Part shown: positions 34,915 through 44,773 of the stretch, piece by piece | How positions within the stretch are numbered: position 1 is the first letter of the stretch | How the letters are laid out: each line of letters begins with the position of its first letter | From: Aquiflexum sp. TKW24L | GTDB lineage: Bacteria; Bacteroidota; Bacteroidia; Cytophagales; Cyclobacteriaceae | DNA: 64,000 nt | Reading direction: 5' to 3' | Assembly (NCBI RefSeq): GCF_023502205.1 | Contig: NZ_JAMFLG010000001.1 | Coordinates: 299,859-363,858, forward strand | Position numbers and translations under genes: made by a program | The notes under the pieces: generated by a model | Told to the model about the DNA's origin: nothing | What the model saw: only the letters and a program-made list of their open reading frames with translations | The model's database searches: none

Positions 34915-36195
34915 TTATAACTCTTGCTGTTCATTCCAAAGTTGATCAATCAATCTATTTTCAGGCAATTCTATATCAGTGTATAGTATGGGTTGATCTT
35001 TATGAATGAATTTTTTCACTTTACAACCGTCGGAAAGTCCCATTGGCAATAAGTTTTCCTTGGAAACAATATCATGATTTTCACAAAGTCCGTAAGCTTT
35101 GAATCCCCCAATGCCATCCAATTTATCCCCGGGATAAAGGTCTGTTTTGGCAACTGCAATGACATCAACTACAGAACCTTTGAGAGGAACTATTACAGGA
35201 TCGTCAAAATCGATGAGGCGAGCAATTGAACTTGCAATGTCAAAGAATAATAAGTGAAAAGGAACATAAAAACTGTACAAGGGACCTTCTCCTAATTTTC
35301 CGTATTTTAAATATTTAATAGAGTAAGGGTCTTTTGCCGTTGCATATATAAAAACACCCGGAGAGGGTTTTGATCCTATTACAAAATCCACGATTCCCCC
35401 TAATTTTCTTAGTTCTTCCAAATCAAATAAATGTGTCATATCATCCACATGGCCGGTAAATTCATATCCCAACATGCCTCTTTTGGCAACTTTCATTCCC
35501 GTCGCATTGGCAATACAAGATTGCTCGAAGGCAACCTTAGTCCCATCTGCAAAATTTGTGGCCATCTCCGGTTGCATTCCCCAAGAATCTGCAAATCCTT
35601 TTTGGGTTGCAGGAGTTCGATAGTGATCCAGCATCCCTTTAATATTACCACAGACTAGTGGTTCGAATCCCATACCTTTAACATACCTATATAGGTTCAT
35701 AGTAACCCCAGGTTGATCTCCATCGCCCAAAGAATATTTCACCCCTGCCTCTTTTGATTTTTGATATAGAATGGGGCCTAGAGTGGAATCCAATTCCGCA
35801 TTGAATGAAAGAACATGTTTTCCTTTTTCAAAAGCTTTTAAAATTGTTTCTGCGCCAAAGGCAACAGCTCCTGTTGTCTCAACAACAATTTCAACGCGGT
35901 TCAAGGAAAGAAACAAATCAATATTAGAGGTTAAAAGAATTCTCCCTTCATTTATAATTTTTTCAGCCTCACCTATTTTATTGCTGATTTCAAAGTCAGA
36001 TAATCCCAATTCTTGAAGCACCTTCTCTGCTCTTTTCGGATTTCTGTTAAAAATGGCTAAGACTGTCATCCCAGGTGTGTAGTGCATGATCTGATTGATC
36101 ATTCCTTTTGCCATTTCCCCTGCCCCTATCATTCCAACCTTTATCGGATTACCTGTTTGTTCTCTACGTTTTAAAGATTTATCTACTAAAATCAT
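34915..36195 (-). CDS. Homoserine-dehydrogenase-like oxidoreductase with SAF domain
   Basis: 426 aa. Rossmann NAD(P) motif KVGMIGAGEMAKGM at the start, EIVVETTGAVAFGAETILKA, then LGDGDQPGVTMNLYRYVKGM and GNIKGMLDHYRTP in the catalytic half. The C-terminal part (VAVAKTDLYPGDKLDGIGGF) is a SAF-like domain of the kind found in sialic-acid synthases and antifreeze proteins. This is the COG4091 layout. True homoserine dehydrogenase function is doubtful; placed last in a nucleotide-sugar operon, it may make or modify a branched sugar or a non-sugar decoration. Stop is 6 bp from the convergent GT paralog 4. Confidence 0.8.
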   Translation of the reverse strand: MILVDKSLKRREQTGNPIKVGMIGAGEMAKGMINQIMHYTPGMTVLAIFNRNPKRAEKVLQELGLSDFEISNKIGEAEKIINEGRILLTSNIDLFLSLNRVEIVVETTGAVAFGAETILKAFEKGKHVLSFNAELDSTLGPILYQKSKEAGVKYSLGDGDQPGVTMNLYRYVKGMGFEPLVCGNIKGMLDHYRTPATQKGFADSWGMQPEMATNFADGTKVAFEQSCIANATGMKVAKRGMLGYEFTGHVDDMTHLFDLEELRKLGGIVDFVIGSKPSPGVFIYATAKDPYSIKYLKYGKLGEGPLYSFYVPFHLLFFDIASSIARLIDFDDPVIVPLKGSVVDVIAVAKTDLYPGDKLDGIGGFKAYGLCENHDIVSKENLLPMGLSDGCKVKKFIHKDQPILYTDIELPENRLIDQLWNEQQEL

Positions 36196-36203
36196 AATGT
36201 AGT

Positions 36204-36743
36204 TTATTTAAAAGGTGATTTAAAAGAAGATAATGATTGCATTTCTTGATCTTTTTGAGAAAGTATAGGAGGTAAATCAGGCCATTTTATGCCACAGGAA
36301 TTCCATTTTATGCCCCTATCACAATTTGGATCATATACAGTTGTAGACTTATTCAAAAAGAGGCTATTGTCTTCCAAAGCCATAAACCCATGAGCAAAAC
36401 CCTCTGGAATATAAAGAATTCGTGGTTCCTCGAACTTAAGAATTATGGAAAAGTGCATTCCAAAAGTAGGAGATGAGCTACGCAAATCAACAACCACATC
36501 AAAAATACTTCCGGAAAGGCAAATGATGCACTTGGCATGTTCAGAGGGTGGTACCTGAAAGTGTAAACCTCTTACCACCCCTTTGGAGGAAAGTGAATAG
36601 TATTCCTCTGTAAAATTTCCTTTCAGTCCCAAATCTTGAAAAGTGGGTTGGTGGAAGATTTTTGTCAAACTGCCCCGTTGGTCAATGAATGTCTTTGGTC
36701 TGATGATACAACATCCCTCCAAATTAGTTTCAATTTTTTCCAT
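36204..36743 (-). CDS. rfbC: dTDP-4-dehydrorhamnose 3,5-epimerase-like protein (RmlC family)
   Basis: 179 aa, normal RmlC length. Epimerises C3 and C5 of a 4-keto-6-deoxy nucleotide sugar. Motifs: VVRGLHFQVPP with catalytic His61, IFDVVVDLRSSSPTFG, ILYIPEGFAHGFMAL, and TTVYDPNCDRGIKWN with the expected Tyr137. The usual acidic residue before the GIxW motif is replaced by Cys-Asp. No rmlA, rmlB or rmlD is nearby; the operon instead starts with glucose-1-phosphate cytidylyltransferase, so its natural substrate may be a CDP-4-keto sugar. Start overlaps the stop of the dehydrogenase gene. Confidence 0.88.
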   Translation of the reverse strand: MEKIETNLEGCCIIRPKTFIDQRGSLTKIFHQPTFQDLGLKGNFTEEYYSLSSKGVVRGLHFQVPPSEHAKCIICLSGSIFDVVVDLRSSSPTFGMHFSIILKFEEPRILYIPEGFAHGFMALEDNSLFLNKSTTVYDPNCDRGIKWNSCGIKWPDLPPILSQKDQEMQSLSSFKSPFK

Positions 36744-37999
36744 TACAAGGCGTATCTGAAGTCAAAAATATTCTTAGAGGCAAAGATGTCTTTACGATCT
36801 TTGAATTCTTTCCAGCCAGTGAGTAAAACCAAATGATCCGATTTTGAAGTGATTTCCTCTAAACTATTTAGGTAGGTTATATCAATATCTGGATAATGGT
36901 TTTTAAATTCTTCATTCGCTATTGGATCATAGGCAAAAATATTCTTATAACCCTTTTGGATTAAGAGTTCAATAACTTCTTTCGGAGGTGTGATTCTTAC
37001 ATCATCTGAATCAGGCTTGAAAGATAGTCCCAATATACCAATAGATGATTCCAATGCTGCCTTTTCCGCTATTTGTTGCACTAGAAACGGTTTTATGTCA
37101 TGGTTAATTTTCAGGTTTGCTTTAAGAATCGGAGGAATGAAGCCATTTTTCTCAGAAATACTTATCAAGGCGGCTGTATCTTTTGGTAAACAATATCCAC
37201 CATAGCCACATCCCGGAAACACATAACTTTTCATTCCTGCAGGTTGTCCAAACCACCGCTTATCTTCATGAAGAATGTGAAAAGCTTTTTGAGTTTCAAT
37301 GTTTCCGATTGCACCTGCCACCATAGACATCTCATTGGCGTAGCTGATCATGGTGGATAGAAGGGTATTGGAGAGGTACTTGATGAATTCAGCAGTGTTG
37401 TAATTCACGTAGTGTATGGGAGCCCCGAAGGGTTGGTAGATTTTATCCAGAATTTCCTTTGATTTTTCGTCTTCCACACCAATGACTACCCTGTCAGGCT
37501 GGATGAAATCTTCCCAGCAATATCCTTCTCTTAAAAATTCTGGATTGGAGGCAAAGCCAATATTCCTTCCAGGGTTTTTCTGAAGTTTTTCTTTTACAAA
37601 AGGGATAACCTCATTGGATACTGTCGAAGGAGGAACAGTTGATTTAGTAATTAATACCTGGAATTTGTCAGTATTTATCTTTAAAATTTGCTCTATGCCA
37701 TCTAATAGATACCTCAAATCCGCACTGCCATCTTCCTTTTCAGGAGTACCTACGCATAAAAATACTGCATCACTTTTTTGAATTGCTTCTGAAAAATTAA
37801 CGTCCAAGAAAAATGATTTACCCAAAGTTTCCCCAAGGACCTCTTTCAGATGTGGTTCGTGAAAAGGAATGATATGGTTTTTCAATTTATTGAGTCTATC
37901 TTCATTAATATCGAATCCAAAGGTATTAAACCCTTTTTTTGCGAATCCAAGGCCTGTGGTCAAACCCACAAAACCTAATCCTAGGATACTAATGTTCAT
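36743..37999 (-). CDS. UDP-glucose/GDP-mannose dehydrogenase family protein
   Basis: 418 aa. Two-step NAD oxidation of a nucleotide sugar to the uronate, in the cytoplasm. N-terminal Rossmann ISILGLGFVGLTTGLGFAKK, VFLCVGTPEKEDGSADL, ASNPEFLREG, then the catalytic-Cys loop PGCGYGGYCLPKDTAAL (Cys270), and the C-terminal domain with LGLSFKPDSDDVRITPP. All active-site motifs are intact. Between the epimerase (4-bp overlap) and rfbC in the leftward sugar operon. Substrate (UDP-glucose or another) cannot be read. Confidence 0.92.
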   Translation of the reverse strand: MNISILGLGFVGLTTGLGFAKKGFNTFGFDINEDRLNKLKNHIIPFHEPHLKEVLGETLGKSFFLDVNFSEAIQKSDAVFLCVGTPEKEDGSADLRYLLDGIEQILKINTDKFQVLITKSTVPPSTVSNEVIPFVKEKLQKNPGRNIGFASNPEFLREGYCWEDFIQPDRVVIGVEDEKSKEILDKIYQPFGAPIHYVNYNTAEFIKYLSNTLLSTMISYANEMSMVAGAIGNIETQKAFHILHEDKRWFGQPAGMKSYVFPGCGYGGYCLPKDTAALISISEKNGFIPPILKANLKINHDIKPFLVQQIAEKAALESSIGILGLSFKPDSDDVRITPPKEVIELLIQKGYKNIFAYDPIANEEFKNHYPDIDITYLNSLEEITSKSDHLVLLTGWKEFKDRKDIFASKNIFDFRYAL

Positions 38000-39087
38000 A
38001 ATTTTCCGTTGTTTATTTTTAAAAATTTCAAAAATCTTCCGACTCCATCCTGTACAAGGATTTCAGGATCATAATTTAATAGTTTTCTTGCCTTTGAAAT
38101 ATCCGGGCATCTTCTGTTAGGATTATCTGTTAAATATTCACTATCATCTGAAGTCTGAAATATTGTTTTCCCATTAAATCCATAGATATCATTAGCTTGA
38201 GTTATAAACAGTTCGGCAAACTCTTTTACAGAAATTTCAGGTTTATCAATTCCAATGTTGAATGCTTCTAATTTCCCATAACAAAGTACCTTTAAATAAC
38301 CTGTTATGGCGTCTGAAATGTAACAAAATGTTCTGGTTGGCTTTCCATCTGAAAACATGATCAAATCTCTTCCTTCGTGAACACATTTTGCAAAGTCAGC
38401 GGGAAGTCTTTTATCATTAATATTCATTCCAGGGCCATAATTGTTGAATGGTCTTGCTATGGATATTGGCATATTGTATTTTTCATGGAAAATATAACAT
38501 AATGTTTCTCCAAAGCGCTTAGCCTCATCATAGCAGGCTCTTGGACCCATAGTTGCAACATTGCCCCTATATGTCTCAGGGGTGGGAATGAATTGGGCAA
38601 ATGGATCGCCATAAATTTCACTGCTTGAAAAAAACAAGAATCCTTTGATGTCTTTTGAGTTATAAAAATCCAATAATCTTCTAAGCCCTGTTATGTTCGC
38701 ATCAATTGTTTCCAGAGGATAAATCCTATAGAAAGTCGGAGATGCAATTGAGGCACCATGGATGATAAGGTTTGCCTTATCTAAATCTGGAATCTTAGAA
38801 GGATCATCATGGATAATATCAAAGGTATGTAATGCCACTTTCGGATTGTTTTCTGACAATTCTTCAAGCCAATCTTTGGTTCCTGTAAGAAAATTATCAA
38901 GACCTATAATTTTTTCTATACCTAGTTCATCCGCATAGGCACTTAAAAAGTGCATGAAATAATATCCTAGGAATCCGCCACAACCTGTAAGTAATATAGT
39001 GGAACCTGAAAACTTATATTTTTCGTCCTTGGAAAGTTTATTGAAGATGTATTCTAAATCTTCTTTTAAAATTTGATTTGATTTCAT
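37996..39087 (-). CDS. NAD-dependent nucleotide-sugar epimerase/dehydratase (extended SDR)
   Basis: 363 aa. Extended SDR fold: ILLTGCGGFLGYYFMHFL (NAD loop GxxGxxG), GLDNFLTG, HGASIASPTFY, FFSSSEIYGD, the catalytic YDEAKR (Tyr-xxx-Lys), then ARPFNNYGPGM and RTFCYISDAITGYLKVL. Motifs are closest to UDP-glucuronate decarboxylase and dTDP/CDP-glucose 4,6-dehydratase groups. It directly follows the cytidylyltransferase, so CDP-glucose 4,6-dehydratase is possible, but a UDP-xylose-synthase-like role with the neighbouring dehydrogenase is equally plausible. Confidence 0.88.
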   Translation of the reverse strand: MKSNQILKEDLEYIFNKLSKDEKYKFSGSTILLTGCGGFLGYYFMHFLSAYADELGIEKIIGLDNFLTGTKDWLEELSENNPKVALHTFDIIHDDPSKIPDLDKANLIIHGASIASPTFYRIYPLETIDANITGLRRLLDFYNSKDIKGFLFFSSSEIYGDPFAQFIPTPETYRGNVATMGPRACYDEAKRFGETLCYIFHEKYNMPISIARPFNNYGPGMNINDKRLPADFAKCVHEGRDLIMFSDGKPTRTFCYISDAITGYLKVLCYGKLEAFNIGIDKPEISVKEFAELFITQANDIYGFNGKTIFQTSDDSEYLTDNPNRRCPDISKARKLLNYDPEILVQDGVGRFLKFLKINNGKL

Positions 39088-39141
39088 TTTCTTATTTGAT
39101 AAAGGAAATAGTTATGATTACTTCACTCAATAATCCTACAC

Positions 39142-39924
39142 TTACCACTTCTTCCAGGGAGCTCTACCTTCATTCCACATTTCTTCCAATACATTCTTAT
39201 CTCTCAAAGTATCCATGGGTTGCCAAAAACCTTCATGTTTAAATGCTACAAGACCACCGTTTTTAGCAATGTTTTCTAAAGGATCCCTTTCCCATATGCA
39301 ATCATCTCCTGTCAAGTAATCCAAAGCTTTTGGTTCAACAATAAAAAAACCTCCATTGATCCATGCATTGTCCATACCATCACCTTTTGGCTTTTCTCTG
39401 AAATTGGTAATTTTTGATTCATCTTGAGCAAGAGTAAAGGCTCCAAACCGTCCCGGTTGCTGCACAGCTGTCAACGTGGCCATCGCATTTGATTTTTTAT
39501 GAAATTCAATAGAAGCTGTGATGTCAATATCACTGACCCCATCTCCATAAGTTAAACAGAACGTTTCATCTTTTAAATGTTCCGCTACCCGTTTGATTCT
39601 GCCTCCTGTCATCACGTTTTCTCCTGTATCAATCAAAGTAACCCTCCAAGGCTCTGTGTTCTTTCTATGAACTTCCATTGTATTATTTTTAAGATCAAAA
39701 GTCACATCTGAAGTATAAAGAAAGTAATTCGAAAAATATTCTTTAATCATGTGTCCTTTATATCCACAACATATTACAAATTCATTGATCCCATGGAATG
39801 AATAAATCTTCATTATGTGCCATAAAATGGGTTTTCCTCCAATTTCTACCATTGGCTTAGGTCTAACACCACTTTCTTCACTAATACGGGTTCCAAATCC
39901 CCCTGCTAAAATGACTGCTTTCAT
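39142..39924 (-). CDS. rfbF: Glucose-1-phosphate cytidylyltransferase
   Basis: 260 aa, the family length. Makes CDP-glucose from CTP and glucose-1-phosphate, the entry step to CDP-3,6-dideoxy sugars. Motifs: [20 protein letters not shown] with [69 protein letters not shown] and the C-terminal [17 protein letters not shown]. First gene of the leftward sugar operon, whose five genes are close or overlapping. No complete dideoxysugar set (rfbG, rfbH) is recognisable. Confidence 0.95.
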   Translation of the reverse strand: MKAVILAGGFGTRISEESGVRPKPMVEIGGKPILWHIMKIYSFHGINEFVICCGYKGHMIKEYFSNYFLYTSDVTFDLKNNTMEVHRKNTEPWRVTLIDTGENVMTGGRIKRVAEHLKDETFCLTYGDGVSDIDITASIEFHKKSNAMATLTAVQQPGRFGAFTLAQDESKITNFREKPKGDGMDNAWINGGFFIVEPKALDYLTGDDCIWERDPLENIAKNGGLVAFKHEGFWQPMDTLRDKNVLEEMWNEGRAPWKKW

Positions 39925-40357
39925 TTTAATCTTTTATAATGTATAAATTATTTATAATGTATCTACGCAATGATACCATTAGAATGGTATTCAATTTAAT
40001 TCTTGTCCGGTGACTGAAATGTCCAATACTTATGTTACCTGCCTACTGAAGGCAGGCGTACCATCTGTAGTAGAATATTGGGTTACTGGAAAAGAAGCAG
40101 ACAACCACTTTTTTTAATTAATCAAAGATTTAATTCATCTATAAAATTTTCTTTTCCCATATAATATTGTGACGATTGGGCTACTGTTCTAATATAAATG
40201 ATTTACTTGAATTTTTTCTTCTATTATCAATTGTATTTCCCTTCTATTCAAATAAATATTTCTCATTGGAAACATTTTCAAATTCTTTCCCTTTTGGGCT
40301 AATCCCCCCCCTTTTCTTTTCTGCAATAATCACTACCTTTAACCAAACCCAAAATAA
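39925..40357. other. Intergenic region between divergent transcription units
   Basis: No gene seen in 433 bp. It carries a REP-like hairpin CCTGCCT/AGGCAGG (40038-40056), nearly the same as one at 6081-6100. Promoters for the leftward sugar operon and the rightward DUF1080 gene must lie here, but no -7 box is clear enough to mark. Confidence 0.5.
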
Positions 40358-41194
40358 ATGTCCAAAGCCAATATCTTGCTTCTCGCTTTTTCACTCCTAG
40401 TATCACTATCCTGTAAGCCTGAAGAGCAATGGGAAGTACTTTTCAATGATAAAGACCTTACCGGTTGGGACACCTATATAGGACCCGAATGGGTGTTAAA
40501 GTCCGACTCTACCGTGAGGAAATCTGATAGTCCAATTGGACTAAACATCGATCCGCAAAGTGTATTCAGTGTGATGGAAGTGGATGGAAAGCCCGCAATT
40601 CGCATATCAGGGGAGCAATGGGGCGGCTTATCGACTACGCAGGATTTCAGTAATTACCACCTCAGCCTTCAATTCAAATGGGGCGAAGCGAAACACAAAC
40701 CCCGCGACAAAAACAAGAGAGACAGCGGTATACTGTACCATGCCGGGGGCTCACATGGGGCAGACGGTGGTTTTTGGATGCGTTCACAGGAGTTACAGGT
40801 GCAGGAAGGTGATTGTGGCGATTATTGGGGTGTGGCCGGCGGAATCATGGACATCCCGGCAAAGAAGATGGATGACCTCTATGTCTATGATCCTGAAGCA
40901 GAACTATTGGTATTCAGTGATTCGAGCGCTGTCGGAAGGCGCTGTGTAAAATACCCCGATGCCGAAAATCCCACCGGTGAATGGAATACCCTTGAACTTT
41001 ATTGCTTTGGAGACACAGCCGTGCACATGGTAAACAACAAGGTTGTGATGGTACTCTACAACTCACGGTATAGGTCTGAAACAGGTGAATTACCGCTAAA
41101 AAGCGGTAAAATTCAAATCCAGTCCGAAGGAGCCGAGATTTTCTACAAAGACATCAAAGTCAAAAAGATATCTAGTTTGCCAATTGATCTTTAA
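40358..41194 (+). CDS. DUF1080 (3-keto-disaccharide hydrolase-type) lipoprotein
   Basis: 278 aa. SPII leader with lipobox SLSC (lipid Cys 19). Single DUF1080 jelly-roll domain: VLFNDKDLTGWDTYIGPEW at the start, then NYHLSLQFKWGEAKHKPRD, DSGILYHAGG, SQELQVQEGDCGDYWG and the C-terminal EWNTLELYCFGDTAVHMVNN, LPLKSGKIQIQSEGAEIFYK. The family has concanavalin-like fold, and some members hydrolyse 3-keto-glycosides at the cell surface. Stands alone and ends 11 bp from the convergent GGCT-fold gene. Confidence 0.9.
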   Translation: MSKANILLLAFSLLVSLSCKPEEQWEVLFNDKDLTGWDTYIGPEWVLKSDSTVRKSDSPIGLNIDPQSVFSVMEVDGKPAIRISGEQWGGLSTTQDFSNYHLSLQFKWGEAKHKPRDKNKRDSGILYHAGGSHGADGGFWMRSQELQVQEGDCGDYWGVAGGIMDIPAKKMDDLYVYDPEAELLVFSDSSAVGRRCVKYPDAENPTGEWNTLELYCFGDTAVHMVNNKVVMVLYNSRYRSETGELPLKSGKIQIQSEGAEIFYKDIKVKKISSLPIDL

Positions 41195-41205
41195 ATCGTT
41201 AGGCT

Positions 41206-41937
41206 TCAATACTTAAAACCCGACTTTAACTCTTGTACTTTCTCCATTGCAGGATTTATCAAAAAGATCTTGTGGGTTTCATGCAGAATAGCAGGATCAA
41301 ATGGTTCTGTGGTTTTATGATATTCAGCTTCAAAATCTTTTCCCCAATATCCAAATGCATCCTCAAGGATTTTCACATAACTGCGTTCAATGATATTTTG
41401 GGTGTAATCATTATTCGGCTCCAACTCAAAATCAGGAAGCGCCTTATAAGCGAATACCGGACCTCCTTCGATGGCATATCCTTGGATTAAGTCAGTGACC
41501 TCAAATCGTGTATACCCCAACTCCCACGCATCATAATTGGGTAAATCAGCCTCGGGCACGATATACAATACGCCATTGATGACCGTATTCGGATCTTCGC
41601 GGATATTGAGGTAATGCAGGTATTTGGGATAGACCGTATCTCCTTCTATCAAAATATAATCCTTGGTGAAAGTACTGTCCACATTGTACAGCGGAAGGTC
41701 TGTTGGCCATGCAAAAGTCCATGACCGCTTATAACCCTTGAGGTGTGCGGGCAAAAACGGCCCATCATAGGCCTTATCCGAAAGTCCTGTTTCAATCAAA
41801 TTTTTGGACATCAACGAACCATAGCCAAACATACCCACATGGCCTTCTGGGATTTTGAAGATTGGTGTTTTCTCTTGGCAACTTCCAAGAAGGAAAGATA
41901 GGATAGCGTAAAGCATCAAATTAAATATATGTTTCAT
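41206..41937 (-). CDS. GGCT-fold lipoprotein (gamma-glutamylcyclotransferase-like)
   Basis: 243 aa. SPII leader MKHIFNLMLYAILSFLLGSC with lipid Cys 20. The mature start GMFGYGSLMSKNLIE carries the YGSL motif of the gamma-glutamylcyclotransferase fold; later GYKRSWTF, VINGVLYIVPEADLPNYDAW and ELGYTRFEVTDL fit the fold, where a Glu in this area is catalytic. A lipid-anchored GGCT-like enzyme is unusual, since the best-known members are cytoplasmic; activity unproven. A 71-aa copy of its first quarter lies at 44747-44962. Confidence 0.75.
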   Translation of the reverse strand: MKHIFNLMLYAILSFLLGSCQEKTPIFKIPEGHVGMFGYGSLMSKNLIETGLSDKAYDGPFLPAHLKGYKRSWTFAWPTDLPLYNVDSTFTKDYILIEGDTVYPKYLHYLNIREDPNTVINGVLYIVPEADLPNYDAWELGYTRFEVTDLIQGYAIEGGPVFAYKALPDFELEPNNDYTQNIIERSYVKILEDAFGYWGKDFEAEYHKTTEPFDPAILHETHKIFLINPAMEKVQELKSGFKY

Positions 41938-42221
41938 CTGTTTATAATTTGATTTTCAATGGTCAAATGGAATCTCCGATGGTTCCCCCGGGATAGCTCG
42001 GGTATTCCATTTTGTGCTGTTCTTGGTTGAACTCGATTTCATAACCTGATCATCTAAATCAAATTATTGGGATGTGCTTTCCGCCGGGAAAAATATCATG
42101 ACGTCTTTTTGCTTTCTGATCATGTAATTTTTATTTGAGCACGGAATTTTGTGAGATTTTTAATTAAATTAGAGACTTATGAGCATCTAAACAATCCGCT
42201 GTTAACTTTTCTTCATCCCTT

Positions 42222-43664
42222 ATGCTGTTCAATTCCTACAATTTTTTGGTATTTTTCCCTATAGTTGTTGGAATATATTTTTTGCTAAATCCCAAGTTGC
42301 GATGGATTCTCCTCTTGGTTTCAAGCTACTATTTTTACATGTGCTGGAATGTGAATTATATCATTCTGATATTCGCCTCCACAGTGATTGATTATTTTGC
42401 AGGGATTTGGATTTATAGGACTTCAAAAAAGCTTAATAAATTGGTTCTTCTGAGTTTGAGCCTAATTAGTAACCTCGGAATCTTATTTACATTCAAGTAT
42501 TATGGTTTTTTTAGTAAATCTACAGAGAACTTGCTTGGTGTTTTCAATATAGGATACCATTTTCCGGAATTGGATATTCTTTTACCTGTCGGAATATCTT
42601 TTTATACCTTTCAGACCCTAAGTTATACGATAGATATTTATCGGGGGATTACTATTCCAGAACGACACTTTGGTCGTTTTGCACTGTATGTTTCCTATTT
42701 CCCACAATTGGTTGCGGGACCGATTGAAAGATCTTACCAGTTACTTCCTCAATTACGGAACTTTATTGACCTGAACTATAGCAATGTGAGGGATGGATTG
42801 TTGTTAATGACTTTTGGATTCTTCAAAAAAGTCGTCATTGCCGATCGTTTGGCCGAGTATGTTAATCTTGTTTATAATAATCCCGGAGAATATGGGGGAT
42901 TTTCATCTTTGATTGCGACCTATTTCTTTTCATTTCAGATTTATTGCGATTTCTCAGGCTATTCTGATATAGCTATTGGAGCGGCATTGGTGATGGGAGT
43001 CCGATTAATGACCAATTTCAGCCAGCCGTATTTTTCGAGAAATATTGGTGAATTTTGGAGCAGGTGGCATATTTCACTTTCCACTTGGTTCAGAGATTAT
43101 CTTTATATACCATTAGGTGGTAACCGTTTGGGTAAGGGACGATGGTATTTTAACCTTCTTTTTGTCTTTATAGTTAGCGGCCTTTGGCATGGAGCCGGTT
43201 GGAATTTTGTAATATGGGGCTTTTTGCATGGGATTTATTTGGTATTTACTTCTATATTTAATAGTTCAGGTATAGGTAAAAGCGAATCAAAGGATAGAAG
43301 AAAACCATCCCCAATTCGACAGATTTTTCAGATTGTCCTCACCTATCATTTGGTATTATTGGGATGGGTTTTTTTTCGCTCCAGTAATTATGAAGACGCT
43401 TTACTTATACTTAATAATATCAGGAATTTTGGTTTTGATACTTCTGGGATTAATTTATTCAGGTTTCCTATTGATTTTAGCCTGTCCATAATTCTCATTG
43501 GGGTATTGACTATTGTAGAATACCTTCAAGTTTACAAAAACCTCAATCATCGATTAGTCAGCTTGCCATGGATTGGTAAATTGGCACTTTTGATGGTAGG
43601 TATTGGAAGCATACTCTTGCTTGGTAAATTTGATGGAGCAGATTTTCTTTATTTTCAATTCTAG
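42222..43664 (+). CDS. MBOAT-family O-acyltransferase (AlgI/DltB-like)
   Basis: 480 aa, about 11 TM segments. Transfers acyl groups (usually acetyl) across the inner membrane for glycan O-acylation. Starts MLFNSYNFLVFFPIVVGIYF, contains YFPQLVAGPIERSYQLLPQ, FQIYCDFSGYSDIAIGAA, FSRNIGEFWSRWHISLSTW and FVSGLWHGAGWNFVIWGFLH, in which His323 is the conserved MBOAT His. Followed after 2 bp by an SGNH-type partner, the normal pairing for alginate or wall acetylation. Which polymer is modified is unknown; the glycan locus at 22-40 kb is nearby. Confidence 0.95.
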   Translation: MLFNSYNFLVFFPIVVGIYFLLNPKLRWILLLVSSYYFYMCWNVNYIILIFASTVIDYFAGIWIYRTSKKLNKLVLLSLSLISNLGILFTFKYYGFFSKSTENLLGVFNIGYHFPELDILLPVGISFYTFQTLSYTIDIYRGITIPERHFGRFALYVSYFPQLVAGPIERSYQLLPQLRNFIDLNYSNVRDGLLLMTFGFFKKVVIADRLAEYVNLVYNNPGEYGGFSSLIATYFFSFQIYCDFSGYSDIAIGAALVMGVRLMTNFSQPYFSRNIGEFWSRWHISLSTWFRDYLYIPLGGNRLGKGRWYFNLLFVFIVSGLWHGAGWNFVIWGFLHGIYLVFTSIFNSSGIGKSESKDRRKPSPIRQIFQIVLTYHLVLLGWVFFRSSNYEDALLILNNIRNFGFDTSGINLFRFPIDFSLSIILIGVLTIVEYLQVYKNLNHRLVSLPWIGKLALLMVGIGSILLLGKFDGADFLYFQF

Positions 43665-43666
43665 GT

Positions 43667-44773
43667 ATGAAGAGCATTTTATTAAAAACCGCCTTACTCC
43701 TGACGGCCTTAATAGCAACTATGTTAAGTGTTGCAATCCGCTTGGACTATGATGTAAAAAAGAAATGGTTGCTTGACAAGGATATAATTTACGATACAGA
43801 TATATATGGTGATCTATACCAGATTTGTTTGATAGAGGATTTCCGAATACCTGTTGAGCCGAGAATTAGACAGTATCAATTCAGTGAAAAGCATCCTTCT
43901 TCAGATGATGCAGAAATGTTCATTCTTGGAGATAGTTTTTTGGACCATCCCCGACAAATTGGTATACCGGAATTGATCAGTGATTCGCTTGGAATTAAGG
44001 TGTTTTATGATAGCCACTACCTCTCCCCATTATTTATGATGGGGCAATATGGGGTTGAAAAAGGAAAGAGAAGGGTGTTGATTCTGGAAGTTGTGGAGAG
44101 ATACCTGAATACTATTGATCCAACGTTAACCCCGGAACAGGAAATTGGGCAAGATAAGCGGGAAGAACAAATTGAAGCCAGTAAACCTGTTCCAATAATA
44201 AATGTATTTACTGGGATATTAGACTATTTTTTTCCCGGAAACCAAGATGTCGAGTTTGAATATTTTTTAAATAGATCAAAGTATATTGGGCGAATCACTT
44301 CTTTAATAAGTACCGTAAGATTCAGGCTTTTTGGTTACATCAATGAAATGACTCCTGTATATAGCCGTAATCCCCCTTTCCTCTTCTACCATGAGACAGT
44401 AGATCAAAGTAAGCACAGTTATTTTCACAAACACACAGACGAAGAAATAAGAGGAGTGGCGGCAAACTTAGCTTATATGCGTGACTATTTAAGCCTCACC
44501 TATAACCTGGAATTGGTGGTAATGCCTGTACCAAATAAAATTACAATTTATAATGAGTTCGTAACTGGAGTTTCCTATGACAATTATTTACCCCGTTTGT
44601 ATAGAGAACTTGAAAACGAAGGGGTTCATGTAATTAAACTATATGATGATTTCAGGAAATCCAAAGAATTGATGTATTACCCGAATGATACGCATTGGAA
44701 TACCGATGGAATGAATCTGGGATATCAAAAAACTATTGAAAAGCTTTTAGAGTTGGGTAAATTGGATCTCTGA
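43667..44773 (+). CDS. AlgJ/AlgX-type SGNH O-acylation partner
   Basis: 368 aa. N-terminal signal anchor (about residues 6-25), rest periplasmic. SGNH hydrolase pattern: MFILGDSFLDHP with Ser90, and NDTHWNTDGMNLGY with Asp341 and His343 for the triad. Receives the acyl group from the MBOAT protein and passes it to the glycan, by analogy with AlgJ/AlgX. The stop codon at 44773 abuts the point where homology of the truncated GGCT copy ends. Confidence 0.88.
   Translation: MKSILLKTALLLTALIATMLSVAIRLDYDVKKKWLLDKDIIYDTDIYGDLYQICLIEDFRIPVEPRIRQYQFSEKHPSSDDAEMFILGDSFLDHPRQIGIPELISDSLGIKVFYDSHYLSPLFMMGQYGVEKGKRRVLILEVVERYLNTIDPTLTPEQEIGQDKREEQIEASKPVPIINVFTGILDYFFPGNQDVEFEYFLNRSKYIGRITSLISTVRFRLFGYINEMTPVYSRNPPFLFYHETVDQSKHSYFHKHTDEEIRGVAANLAYMRDYLSLTYNLELVVMPVPNKITIYNEFVTGVSYDNYLPRLYRELENEGVHVIKLYDDFRKSKELMYYPNDTHWNTDGMNLGYQKTIEKLLELGKLDL

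Noticed and set aside
34915..36195. Genuine homoserine dehydrogenase of threonine biosynthesis
   Set aside because: Has a SAF-like C-terminus and sits in a sugar operon without threonine genes; only the COG4091-type assignment is supported.
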